DNA from: Melanopsichium pennsylvanicum
Taxonomy: Eukaryota; Basidiomycota; Ustilaginomycetes; Ustilaginales
DNA length: 64,000 nt
NCBI GenBank assembly: GCA_900208305.1
Contig: OAPG01000013.1
Location: 310,001-374,000 of the forward strand
Direction: 5' to 3'
Made by a program: the position numbers and the translations under genes. The notes beneath the pieces were generated by a model, which was not told where the DNA came from, did no database searches, and was given only the letters and a program-made list of their open reading frames with translations. Shown here piece after piece: positions 27,740-38,582 of the stretch. Within the stretch, counting starts at the first letter, position 1. Each line of letters opens with the position of its first letter.

Positions 27740-29741
27740 ATGGCTGCAGTACGACCCACCCTGGCGCCTCGCGCTTCGGCGCTATGGGAGAGACAGCAGA
27801 CGACGCAGGATCCTGTTGCCAGCTATCTGAGCAGTATTTTTGACGATCCCAACAACACGGATTCGGTCATCTCGAGTGCTACCATACCTACCACTACTCG
27901 TTCTACCACCACCACCTCGACAAGACCCACACGGACCACGACATCATCGTGTAAGTTTTTCCCCCACCTTTAGCATGTCAGGATGTCTTTGTCGTTTGAC
28001 GCGTCGCGCATTGACCTATTGACATATCCACGTGCTTTGATCAGAGGAAATGGCGACCTTGTACCTGGCATTGTGGTGCATGTCTGAAATCTCTTCCCTA
28101 TTACCGTCTCTATTTGTTGCCGCGCCCACTTCCATTACTAACATATCAGCTACATCTCATCGCCCACCCGATCCAATAGCTTCCTCTCCATCTACCTCAA
28201 GCACCTCAATCATCTCAAGCACCTCAACCATCTCAAGCACCTCAAGAACCTCAACCACTTCTTCTTCTTCTACAACGTCTTCGACTACTTCCAGCACCCC
28301 TAATACCACCTCTTCCTCTTCGACTTCGACTAGATTGGTCACCACCTCGTCGCCGTCCACGCTCGTGACCACTTCCCAGTCTGTTTCTGGCACCAGCACC
28401 ACTCAAGTCGTCGTCACCACCGTCGTCACCCCTGTGGTCACCACAACTGCCTCGCCGAACCGAGTCAATGCCAACAGAGCTAGCACCAACGGCGGTCTCA
28501 TCGGCGGCGTTGTTGGCGGCGTCGTTGGTGGTCTGGCTTTGCTTGCATTGTTGATCACCATCTGCATCCTTTCCAGCAGGCGAAAGTCTCGCACTGGTCA
28601 CGCCTACTTCCTTTGCTTTGGCCAACGTCCTTCTCCGGCCGCTGCCGGCGATCTTGGTCATACCGGCGGTGCCTGGCCCACTTTCGACCCTCACGATGAT
28701 TATGCCAATCCTGCCCTCGCCGCTGGTGCAGGTGCAGGTGCTGCAGGTGCCGCGGGTGCTGCAGCCGGCCCTCGCAGTCGCCGTCACCGCAGAGAGCAAA
28801 CGAATGCAACTCTCCCTGCCGAGTTTGCCAACGAGGAGGATCCCGAGAGGTACGGCTACACTGGATCATCGGCCGCCCACAACACTGGCTATGGCAACTA
28901 CAACGGCTACGACGCATACAATGCCTACGGCAACAGTGCTTTCCCCGAGATGCAGGAACACTCTGCTCGCAATGGTGCCAGTGCACTTGCAGCTGGGGCC
29001 GCTGCTGGTGGTGCAGGCGCTTACCTCTACAACAATAGCAGCCCGAACCAGAACCGCCGCTCCTCTGCTGGTCATCACTCCTATGGCAACTCGCACGACG
29101 GCTACAACAATGCCAGCATGTCTCCTCACCCTACCACCACCACTGAGAGCGCTCCTGCTCCATGGACTCTTCCCATGATGGGCTGGCAAGATACCCACGG
29201 CCCTTACTCGGTCGCTGGTGTCGGTCAGAACCTTGCTGGATCCCCACCACAAGCACAGTTCATGGTCTCGCCCTCGGAAGCCAACGTGGCCGCAGCCGCC
29301 GCCGCTGCTCGCAACGCTCCCGCTACATCCCGCTCCCCCGGTCCGGACTACAGCCATTTCGATCCCCCTGAGGTGCGTGATGCCCGGGCGCGTGAAGCCG
29401 CCGCCGCTGCACTTATGAGGGGAAGCTTCTCGACTTCGCACAGCCACAACGACTCCATCCCCACCGGTCCTACTTCACCACGGAGGCAGAGTCGTCGTCT
29501 CTCGTCCAACCACGGCAGCCCGGTCAATGACAACGTTGGCTTAGTCGGAGGTCTGGCTCCACCGGCGTATGTCGACGCCCAGAATGGTATGGAGGAGATA
29601 GATGAAGAGCCGCGTAGGCTGCATCTCACCAATGCTGAGCCAGATATGACGGATGACGACAGCTCCCGACGCGGACCCAGCCGTCGCCCCGCTCACAATC
29701 ATAAGGATGCGCCTCCTGCAGCTACTTACCGCGAGCATTAA
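27740..29741 (+). CDS. Ser/Thr-rich single-pass membrane protein, two exons
   Basis: Exon 1 is 27740-27950; the intron 27951-28149 has GTAAGT, a textbook TACTAAC branch site close to the end and TCAG; exon 2 is 28150-29741. Phases agree and the product has 600 residues. The outer part (about 45-180) is a dense Ser/Thr stretch (TTTRSTTTTSTRPTRTTTSS; repeated SSTSTIS units) expected to be O-mannosylated. One membrane helix at about 184-212 is Gly-zipper rich (GGLIGGVVGGVVGG, then LALLALLITICIL). The cytoplasmic part is about 390 residues with an Ala-rich segment, Tyr/Asn/Gly repeats (GYGNYNGYDAYNAYGN), poly-Ala runs and acidic C-terminal motifs. The layout resembles fungal wall-stress sensors (Mid2/Wsc-like), but no WSC domain and no clear N-terminal signal peptide are seen. 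Function unproven. Confidence 0.82.
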
Positions 29742-30391
29742 GCAGGACTTGCTTTGAACCTAATCGCTTGCTACAAGACCACTCAAAAGATCTGACTCGT
29801 ACGGACTATCAGGTTGCTTTATTTTTCCAGACTCGTGCTTTCGCTTTCATTTTAGAGGATCAGCTGTATCTAATAAAAGATGCTGCTAAAATAGTGTACC
29901 TCAATTCTTGCATTAGATTCGCCACAAAAAAAAAAAAATTAAAAAAAAGGGACAGGCCTCGAGATGAAATTGACGACAAGAACTATGAATCTTTTTTCTT
30001 CTCTCTCTAGATGGCCAGTTTCAACTTACTGTATGATCAAGACCTGTAACACGCTCCCAAAACACACTCTCACGCAGTTAGGAAGAATCCAATCATTGTT
30101 TACTCTCCCAAAATCACGTTGTCCAAATAAGTGGAAGCATGTTAAGATTGAAAAGTGTATGGATCACATCCGCTGGTCTAATGTTCATATTAAAAATCTA
30201 CACCAAAAAAATGGAGGAAGATATTCGCAGACATGCTTCATCCAATCATCCGATCGGTAAAGCGAAGTTCCATAAATCATCGAATTCAAAAGTGCATACA
30301 TCAATCAACGATGTTCAAAACATGACAACATTTTCTTAGAGTATTATCCATCGTCATCAATATCACCAAAGAAAAAAAATCATCTCAATCT
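29742..30391. other. Convergent 3' region
   Basis: 650 AT-rich bases between the membrane protein gene and phytoene desaturase, with A-runs at about 29926-29950 and a TACTGTA motif near 30028. No gene. Confidence 0.6.
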
Positions 30392-32215
30392 CTATTCAGG
30401 AATAACTTTATTCCTGACCAAACCAGGAACATCTGCAATACCCAACATATGCACACTCACCGCGATCACCAAACCCAAAAGAATAAAACCCGCTGCAAAA
30501 CCGGCAAACATGACTCCCACCAACGCCAAGATTGCCAAAAATATACTTCCCCTAATAGCCTCCCACGATAACCAACCCTTCTCCCTCCCCTCCAAAAAAG
30601 CACTCACCCTCTCTGCAACTACACCACTACCAGCCACAACAACAGGAACCCCAGTTCCTGGTTGAGTACTAGCACCGACGAAGAAAAGGTTGGAATAGTT
30701 TGCGTGTTGAATCGAAGGTCTGAACCAAAGCACTTGCGGGATGGTGTGCGAAAGACCAAGGATGGAACCTCGGAACAGATTGAATTTGTCTGCCCAGTCA
30801 AAGGGGTCATTGACAATCTCATTGTCGATCAAGGACTCCAAATCGGGTCGGTTGAGACGCTTCTTGAGCGTCTCGATCACCTGGCTTCGAGCTCTGGCAA
30901 CTGTCTTCTCAAACTGTTGTCTCGACCTTGCTCCTTTGTTAGGGTCGGCGCAGGATTTTTCGGGGATGCTGATGGGACCGCAAGGTACGAGGATGACCAA
31001 GGTATCTTTGCCTTCGGGTGCAGCACTAGGATCGAGTCGGGAGGGGACGTTGACGTAAAACGAAGGTTCGGACGGTGTATCACCGTCACGGAAGATTTCG
31101 TCAAACGACTCTTGGTACGCATCAGCGAGGAAAATGTTGTGTCCTCCCAACTCCTCTACGACTTGCTTCAATGACCAGTAGAACGAAATACTCGAACATG
31201 TTTGATCTTTGCTCCTAAGTTTTTTTGCGTATCCACTGGGAGGGAGGAGATTATTGTACGTCCACACAAGGTCTGCATTACTGACCACCACGTCTGCCTC
31301 GAGCACCTCACCGTCCTCGAGCTCCACCCCCCTTGCGGTACCCTTTCTTTCATCCACTACGATACGCTTCACCGCCGTGTCGTACCTGAACTCTGCACCG
31401 AATTTGTCTCTTGCAATGCTCTCCATCGCTTCGACCACCTTGTAGAAGCCACCAATAGGGTACCAGATCCCCTTTGCATACTCGGCGTACTGCAAGAGTG
31501 AGTAAGTGGCGGGGGCATCAAAGGGACTCATACCCATGTACATTGCACTGAAGGTGAGCGCCCTCCTCACATGCCTGCTCTTGAAGTACTTTGTAGTCCT
31601 GTCATAAAGCGTGGTATAGATCCTCAACCCCTTTGTCTTCCACAACATGGGGAAAAGCTCGGGACGGAAAAAGGCCCACCATGCACTCCAATCTTTGGTC
31701 AGAACATGTGTGATCGACTCTTCGTAGTTCTCCCCGGCCTCTTTGAGGAAAGATAAAAAGTTGGTCATGGGATCCTCTTTGTTTCCTGCTCGCTTTTCGA
31801 AAAAGTTGAGTGTTTCGCCCATTTGGGATAGATTGGAGGACAAGAGCATCTTTTCACCGTCGGCAAAGTGGATTCGATAGGCTGGGTTGCATTGGTGCAA
31901 TCGGATATGGGAACGAATATCTTCACCGAGGTCTTTGAAACACGCCTCAAAGATTTCTGGCATGAGATAGAGGGAAGGGCCCTGATCCCAACGGTGACCG
32001 TTGGCGTGAATGAGGGAGCATCGACCGCCGCCAAAAGAGTTTTTCTCGAGAACGGTGACCGAGTGACCACGACGGGCGAGACGAGCAGCTAGGGCGGTGC
32101 CTCCAGCGCCCGCGCCGATGATGATGACCTTTTTGTTTGTCTTCTTGGCGGGAGGAAGGGCGTAGGATGTGCTACGGGATAGCGTTGGCGTGACTGATTT
32201 CTTTACGCCCGCCAT
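30392..32215 (-). CDS. car1: Phytoene desaturase (CrtI/CarB type)
   Basis: Carotenoid biosynthesis: introduces double bases-conjugating desaturations into phytoene to give lycopene-type products, FAD dependent and membrane-associated. Single exon. I take the ATG at 32215 (ATCATGG, good context), giving 607 residues; an ATG at 32275 would add 20. The Rossmann FAD site is KVIIIGAGAGGTALAARLA near the N-terminus, followed by VTVLEKNSFGGGRC and WDQGPSLYLMP. The C-terminal family signature is NLFFVGASTQPGTGVPVVVAGSGVVAERV. A hydrophobic hairpin after that (IFLAILALVGVMFAGFAAGF, then ILLGLVIAVSV) would anchor the enzyme. No phytoene synthase/lycopene cyclase, carotenoid oxygenase or opsin gene lies nearby, so it is not in a carotenoid cluster within this window. 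The symbol follows Ustilago usage as I recall it. Confidence 0.9.
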   Translation of the reverse strand: MAGVKKSVTPTLSRSTSYALPPAKKTNKKVIIIGAGAGGTALAARLARRGHSVTVLEKNSFGGGRCSLIHANGHRWDQGPSLYLMPEIFEACFKDLGEDIRSHIRLHQCNPAYRIHFADGEKMLLSSNLSQMGETLNFFEKRAGNKEDPMTNFLSFLKEAGENYEESITHVLTKDWSAWWAFFRPELFPMLWKTKGLRIYTTLYDRTTKYFKSRHVRRALTFSAMYMGMSPFDAPATYSLLQYAEYAKGIWYPIGGFYKVVEAMESIARDKFGAEFRYDTAVKRIVVDERKGTARGVELEDGEVLEADVVVSNADLVWTYNNLLPPSGYAKKLRSKDQTCSSISFYWSLKQVVEELGGHNIFLADAYQESFDEIFRDGDTPSEPSFYVNVPSRLDPSAAPEGKDTLVILVPCGPISIPEKSCADPNKGARSRQQFEKTVARARSQVIETLKKRLNRPDLESLIDNEIVNDPFDWADKFNLFRGSILGLSHTIPQVLWFRPSIQHANYSNLFFVGASTQPGTGVPVVVAGSGVVAERVSAFLEGREKGWLSWEAIRGSIFLAILALVGVMFAGFAAGFILLGLVIAVSVHMLGIADVPGLVRNKVIPE

Positions 32216-32952
32216 GATGATGGGAAGTTGACGACTGGGTGAAGGACTTGTAGGATGAATGAGTGATGGAATCATGAAGTAGTAAAGAGAATTAGAGGTC
32301 AAAAAAAGATAGCAGATACGAGGTGCGGATGCATACCAGCGAGGTCAGGTCAGCGCATCCAATGTTCCAACAAGAAGAATGGCCAACATTTTGACAAACC
32401 TAGAGAGACCCTAACTTATACAATGGAAATTGGATCAGCGTGCCGTGATGTTCTCAGCTTGCTGCTGCTGCTGCTGCTGCTGCTGCTGATGCTTACGGAT
32501 CGATGGTTGACGTGCAGCTTCCTTGACACTCTTGTGTAAATTTACTGTATTTCGGCGCGCGACTCAGCTGTGAAAGCCAGAGAAAGAAGAGAAGCACAAA
32601 TGAGCACGTCAACTTCAGGGTTCAATTGTAAAACACCAACATCGGGCTTGAATCCGATCCGGATTAACTAATACAGTAAAGTACATGAAAATCTCGGATT
32701 GCGGACCAACAAAAAAAGAGGAAAAAAAAAAAAAAAAGAGATCTTGGTTGCACCCCTCGATTTTTTTTATTTTTTTTTTGAGTTTAGCCACGAAGTAAGG
32801 GTTCAGTTCTTCTTTGTCCTCCGTCAACCTATTTGAAAGTGTTCACGGCATCATCTCGGCCAGCTTCATCCAGCACTCTATCGTAGCGAGCGCAAAGTGG
32901 GCTGCTACTTAACCATCGCTACGTTCAGAAAATTCTTGCTCACTCAACCTGC
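32216..32952. promoter_or_regulatory. Divergent promoter region of phytoene desaturase and trm1
   Basis: 737 bases between head-to-head genes. It includes a (CTG)9 repeat at 32461-32489, A/T homopolymer tracts around 32705-32785, and TACTGTA/TACAGTA motifs near 32530 and 32664. No supported coding frame. Confidence 0.55.
32461..32489. repeat. (CTG)9 trinucleotide repeat
   Basis: Nine or more uninterrupted CTG units in the shared 5' region of phytoene desaturase and trm1, outside any supported reading frame. Confidence 0.93.
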
Positions 32953-35121
32953 ATGCTGGTTACCTCCAGAGCTCGAGCGACTCTCCCTAGGTTCCCTTCT
33001 CTACCGCTCGTTATCATCAATTCAATACGACCCATCAGCATGGCACCAACACCAATCCTTCTAGCGCCTGAGCGCGCTCACGCTGCGGGAATCACTCTAG
33101 CTGACCACGAGTCAGCCTTTCGCGAGAATTCGGCAACCATCGTCATGCCTTCTGCCGAAGCGGCTTTCCTCAACCCTGTACAGGAGTTCAATCGCGACCT
33201 CTCCACCTTGGCTATCAGAACATGGAGCGAACGATTGGACGCCGAGAAGAAGGCACGCTTCATCAAATTGGCTCGGCGCAAAGCCACTACGAACGGAAAG
33301 GGTAAAAGTAAGCGCAAGGGAGACCATGCTACCATTGATGCAAACGGTGCCGATGACCAGCCCGATGCCAAAAAGTCGCGCATCGATGAGCACGCTACTA
33401 TAGCATCGACCTCAGCAGCCACCGTATCGGAACAAGCAGGTCAAGATCAAGAGACGGATGCAAGCACCGCGGTGGTAGAAAATGCAATGGAGGACGAGTA
33501 TAGGAGCTACAAATTCACCCTTCTCGAAGCGCTCTCTGCTACCGGATTGCGCAGCATTCGATACGCAAAAGAGATTCCGTTACTAAGGTGGGTCATGGCA
33601 AACGATCTCAGTCCGAGTGCGGTGGAGATGATGAAGAGAAACGTGGCATTGAATTTCCCTCCCGATAGGCCGGTGCACGAGTGGATTGTCTCCGAGGCTG
33701 ACAGTGCAGTGGAGAAGGGCCAGGATCAGGAGGTGCTGGATGAGGATGCTTTGGCTGAGCTGGAAGATCAAGCTCGCTCTCAGGTAGCAGCCTCTACAGC
33801 CTCGAAACGGACGAATTCAGCATCCTCATCTGAAGCGCTCAGCAAGCCTCAATTCACAATCACAACCGCAGCTCCAGCCGCAATTACAGCTGCAGCTACG
33901 ACAGCCTCCATTCACCCGGACTGCAAAGTCCGCCTCAACGCAGGAGACGCCATCACGCTTATGTACACCCACCGCGATCCATCCTCACGCTTCGATGTCG
34001 TAGATCTTGACCCTTACGGCTCAGCTGCTCCCTTCATCGATGGAGGTGTCCAATCCGTATCCGACGGTGGCCTGCTTTGCGTGACATGTACCGATCTTGC
34101 CGTTCTAGCCGGCCACAACTATCCCGAAAAGTGTTTCTCTCAATATGGCGGAGTATCGGTCAAAGCCGAATACTCGCACGAAGTGGCTCTTCGACTCGTT
34201 CTTCACACGATCGCAACGTCAGCTGCTAGGTACGGAAGATATATCCAACCGATGCTCAGTCTGAGCATCGACTTTTATCTGCGTACATTTGTGCGTGTCT
34301 GGACAGGACCGGTGGAGGTTAAGAACGTGGCAAGCAAGACAGGATCGGTCTATGTGTGTACGCATTGTCAAGATTTCCACGTACAGAAGTTTGGACGGGC
34401 CACAAAGACGACCAACACAGGAAAAAGCGGACAGATCAACACAAATCACAAGTACAACTCTGCGCAGGGCCCGCCAGTGGGGGAGCGATGCAACGAGTGC
34501 GGTAACAAGATGCATCTGGGTGGACCAATGTGGCTGGGTGATGTTCACGATGCAGACTTCTGCAATTCGATTCTGACCAACCTTGACGCAAACCCATCTG
34601 CGTTCCATACTTGGCCGCGCATCCGAGGTATGGTGAGCCTCGCAGCTCAAGAGCTCTCTGGAGACAACGCCATGTTCTACTTTACTCCACCCAAGGCTTC
34701 CGGTCTTTTCCATTGCGTTTCACCGCCACTGGATAAGATGGTCAGCGCACTCATCTCGGCAGGGCACAAAGTATCGCGATCACACGCCGCAGCAGGATCT
34801 TTGAAGACCACAGCAAGCAGGGCACAGGTGTTTGACGTGCTTAGGTACTGGGTCAAGACGGTGAACCCGGTCAAGATGGAGAATATGAAACCAAATGATC
34901 CGGCAAGGATTTTGCTAGCCAAAGAGCCTCAGGGCAAGTACGATTTCGAGAAGACAAAGTCCAAAGAAGTGCTGGAGGCGTTGGGAGCGGGAGAGAAGTT
35001 GGTCAGATACCAGAGCAATCCAATGCCCAACTGGGGGCCGGGAACCGCCGCAAAGGGACACAAGGGGAAAAAGAAGCGAAACCTCAGGCCGGACGATCTT
35101 GAGGCGTCAACGTCCTCATAA
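32953..35121 (+). CDS. trm1: tRNA (guanine26-N2)-dimethyltransferase Trm1
   Basis: Makes m2,2-G26 in cytosolic and mitochondrial tRNAs using SAM. Single exon, 722 residues from the first ATG, 693 from the second (33040). Residues between the two Mets (MLVTSRARATLPRFPSLPL) are basic, hydroxylated and free of acids, like a mitochondrial presequence. The core begins with FRENSATIVMPSAEAAFLNPVQEFNRDLS. The methyltransferase domain has ALSATGLRSIRYAKE (about 197), VMANDLSPSAVEMMKRN, and VDLDPYGSAAPFIDGGVQ (about 350). A zinc-binding part follows (VCTHCQDFH and CNECGNKMHLGGPMW), then the C-terminal domain with FYFTPPKASGLFHCVSPPLDKM. Inserts rich in Ala/Ser/Glu (about 110-180 and 250-320) are longer than in yeast Trm1. 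The C-terminal KGHKGKKKRN is a probable nuclear signal. Confidence 0.96.
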   Translation: MLVTSRARATLPRFPSLPLVIINSIRPISMAPTPILLAPERAHAAGITLADHESAFRENSATIVMPSAEAAFLNPVQEFNRDLSTLAIRTWSERLDAEKKARFIKLARRKATTNGKGKSKRKGDHATIDANGADDQPDAKKSRIDEHATIASTSAATVSEQAGQDQETDASTAVVENAMEDEYRSYKFTLLEALSATGLRSIRYAKEIPLLRWVMANDLSPSAVEMMKRNVALNFPPDRPVHEWIVSEADSAVEKGQDQEVLDEDALAELEDQARSQVAASTASKRTNSASSSEALSKPQFTITTAAPAAITAAATTASIHPDCKVRLNAGDAITLMYTHRDPSSRFDVVDLDPYGSAAPFIDGGVQSVSDGGLLCVTCTDLAVLAGHNYPEKCFSQYGGVSVKAEYSHEVALRLVLHTIATSAARYGRYIQPMLSLSIDFYLRTFVRVWTGPVEVKNVASKTGSVYVCTHCQDFHVQKFGRATKTTNTGKSGQINTNHKYNSAQGPPVGERCNECGNKMHLGGPMWLGDVHDADFCNSILTNLDANPSAFHTWPRIRGMVSLAAQELSGDNAMFYFTPPKASGLFHCVSPPLDKMVSALISAGHKVSRSHAAAGSLKTTASRAQVFDVLRYWVKTVNPVKMENMKPNDPARILLAKEPQGKYDFEKTKSKEVLEALGAGEKLVRYQSNPMPNWGPGTAAKGHKGKKKRNLRPDDLEASTSS

Positions 35122-38100
35122 TCGCCAGCTTGCGATGATGATCAGAGACAAGTCTTGACTTGCCATTCTGCCTTCAATTGAAGTTGTCCTGCACCAGCGT
35201 CAAAGCACCAAGTCAGAACGTGAACACTGGCGTGACCTAACCTAGACGGAGAACAGATGGCGGAAAGGTATTGTGCTCCGGCATTTTGTTAAGTCTTCTG
35301 CAGCCTTTGAACAAAGGTTCATGTGGTAGACCCAAAACAGAGCACATCTACGTTTGCAAGCTTTTTCATTCCATCTGCGGCCATGGATGCCTGAAAGCAC
35401 CGCAAGCGGGCCGATCTGCAAAGTTAGTTAGGCGACCACGCGGGGGGATGCTAGGGGCTGCAGTTCGTTCTTTTCTATTTCGTCTTGTGCGGGATCTGTG
35501 TTGCGTTCTCGGATTGAATGATAGCCGTACGAGAGCGAATCAACGAGAGTTAGCGGTGACGGACTTTCTTGTACAAACCACAGGAGGACTCGAGAATGAG
35601 CGAGAGTGAGCGGTAGACAAAACAAACCAGAAGGTGGGTAGGATACTCGTTTTTTGGCTCCCTGGTGTGACCGCCGTTGCACATGTCCGAGTCAAAACGT
35701 GATTGGTGTGGTTCTCGTTTTGAACCGCAGGCTCGCTTGTCCCGGCCTAAGGCTTGGCATCCTAGGTGCACTGCTCAACTGGCTTGTGTTTTGCAAAAGT
35801 TTGCCCTCCTTTTGTGCGAAAGCATGTACCCGTCAAATGCCAAGAAGCTCGGCCCCATCCCACAATTGATTGCTGGCAGTCGCATGCGTGGAATCTGGTT
35901 ATACACAGCCCTACGCTCGTTGACGCACGTGCTGTGTCAACATCATGTAGCCATCCCGCTCTGACACCTCGATTTCGGGTTGGTCGGATGGAAGAAGAAG
36001 GATTGCGGCGGAGAGAGGTCGGCTACAGCCAGCGCAATGCAACCAGACTCTACACAGAATCCAAGGCCCATAAACACAGCTGCGATAATATGGCGGGAAC
36101 GAGATAGGAATTCAAGCCACAGAAAAGAAAAAAAAAAGAACCACCTTCGTCTTTTCAATTTGGACACAACAGTAAGATAGGGGACGGAAATAGCCTTAGC
36201 ACAGGCTGGAACAGAAGAGCAGATGAGTCGAGAGGGTCGGAGCATTCCATCACGGGATGTCAAACCGATCAGCGAACTTCTTGACCGTCTGGTAACCTGA
36301 TTGAAGAGCCGATCCGGTGTCATCCCCCGTCGGTGACTCTGTAGCGTAGCAAGTCGAATTCTAATGCCTGCTTCCCTCGAATTCCAAGATAGTTCCGATT
36401 GGGAATCTCACCAGTGCTGATGCATATGTGGATTTGAACCAAGAAAGCACAGTAATAGTGTAGAGGATGACACGGATTAAAACGTTGTATGACGGGGTAG
36501 GTGTAAAGAAAGAGGAAGGCGTGATTCTCAAATTTGCCAAGCATTCCCAGATTCTGGGCAGAGGATGTCGCACTGCTTGGCACGCAGCCTGGAAGGTTCG
36601 GAGCAAGGTCATGTTTCAGGCGGTACAGTAAATTAGATCAACTTGGCCCATTTTTGGATACCAATTCATGTCACTCGCACTTGCATTCAAGCAACGTGCT
36701 CGGCTGTCATTTCATCAGAGCTGCGGCTCATGTTCCACCAAGCTGGGCGGAGGGAATCTGAATGCTTATATGCTGATACGCTGATACAGAGTGTATACTA
36801 CAAATACCGTAAATTGAGGTGACCGACGACAAGAGTCTCGGACGAGGATCAAAACACACGGCTATTTGTGAATGCCACCTGCCTCGAATTTCAATTTGAA
36901 ACGCCATTCAATAGTAGAGGAAGGAAGAGCGGGAACAATATATCATCTTGGCGTTATTGGTTTTGACTGGCAAGACCCACAAGGCTCCTGATCAAAAAAC
37001 ACGAGGGCGGCCGGGATGAGCGGCAAGTAAGCGGCGGTGAGACTGCATTTATTCACCAGTCCAACTTGAAAGTTGCAAGTAACCATTCAGTCTAGTGTCT
37101 GATTTGCCAATGATTGACTCGCAATTTCTGGTCTCATGCTCTGGAGCCGTGCCCTCGACGCGGATTGGTTCAAATTTTACTATCAATCGGTTTGGCTTTC
37201 TATTCAAACGAAATTGTATCAAACTCTTTGTTTTTGTATTCCGTTTATTTAGATTGAGTCTTGGCATGGATGCCTACGGTTCGTCGTGCAGGTCTTGGCA
37301 GTGAGACGGACCATCTTCCATAGCACAGCTTTCTCTCCTCTCGTGCCTGTTGTAAGGTGGAGACGACGTGGCTTGAGTCAGAGACTTGCATTTTTTTTTT
37401 TTTTTTTTTTTTTAGGAAATGTGGTCAATGAGCGGTGGCAGAACAACCTGGTCCGCTTTTGCTCCAGCCACGCCGCCGCTCCGCTCTCCTTTTTGCCCGC
37501 TCGTCGTCCGCCCACGCAACAAGCACCGGCAGTGGTCATACATTCATTCGCCTTACCACCATAACTTACTTCCCACTCCCAGGGCATCTTGATTCCCACA
37601 AATAAAGAAAAAAAAAGAACAATTGATTGACAAGAGCCGTGATGAGGGACAAATTCGAGCGTACAGTATGGTCCAACATTCACGAATACTGTACGTGTGT
37701 CTAGAGTCAAAGCTAGGAACCATGTGCTGAGCTTGAACAAAGGTCTAATGTGACAAACCGCGGGCTGACAGTATGCTCAGCTTTTCTTCGCTAGAGGTGC
37801 CAAGTCCAAGTGGTGGTCGGCTTGGCATTCCGCACCTTCGCATCTGTTTTTGCATTTGGCAACCTCAACGCCCACTCTCTTGGCTTTTGCTTCACTTTAC
37901 TACGTTTCAGTTCTTGGCCAGGCTGTCATGGTCCAACATGCTCACACAGCCAACAAAGCTGCTCCCCCTTGCTTGCCATTGTATGTTGCTCCCCTTGGTC
38001 CTCTCTCTTGAGATGCCACCCAGACTTCCTTGTCATTCTCCGCCACAGACACTGAAACCCCCTCCAAGCATAGCATGTGCCTGGAGCCCCTCTCCCGTAT

Positions 38101-38582
38101 CTTGTGAGTCTGTTTGCCTTGATGCAGAACTGTGTCGGAACGTCAAAGCCACCGTCGGCCCAGCAACTCAGCGCGTGCTTGGCATCCATTGTGCCTACCC
38201 TCATCCCCATTTCACCAGAGCATCGCTCGCTCGCTCACTGGCTCACTTTCAATCAAGCAGACTCTCTTCAAGTCTTGGCATTCCGCCTCGTGGTCGCCCC
38301 CTTCCATCCTATATAGTCATCCGTTAAACCTGGCGTTTCGCAATCCTTGGGCCCCTTTCCCTCTTTGACCATTACCACCATCTCGTCACCACCCACTCCT
38401 TTCGACGTCGTCCTTCCGCCGTGCCCAAGCCAGACTTCACCTTTCTGTCTGTCGACTACCCTGGCCCCTACTTCCGGCTCTCTCAAATTTTGCACTCTCC
38501 ATCTCGAACGGCGATTAGAGACTGCTTCCGACCAAAAAACACCCTAACAGCTGCTCTTACGTCTCTATCAGTAAGAACGAGT
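35122..38582. other. Long non-coding region upstream of the Zn2Cys6 gene (3.5 kb)
   Basis: No open frame carries a recognisable family. A poly-T tract lies at about 37390-37413, TACTGTA/TACAGTA motifs near 36621, 37662 and 37687, and the last 800 bases are pyrimidine-rich (C/T) on the plus strand, as expected for the leader of the downstream gene. Frames such as 37773-38327 look coding only because of that pyrimidine bias. Confidence 0.5.
37390..37413. repeat. Poly-T tract
   Basis: An uninterrupted run of about 23 T within the intergenic region; it creates an artificial poly-Phe frame. Confidence 0.9.

Noticed and set aside
36420..36460. Sequence GGTTCAAATCC on the minus strand, like a tRNA B box
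   Set aside because: The flanking bases do not form a T stem, and no A box, anticodon arm or acceptor stem could be drawn.
37773..38327. 184-codon frame upstream of the Zn2Cys6 gene
   Set aside because: Pro/Ser/Leu-rich because the stretch is C/T-rich; it fits a transcript leader better than a gene.
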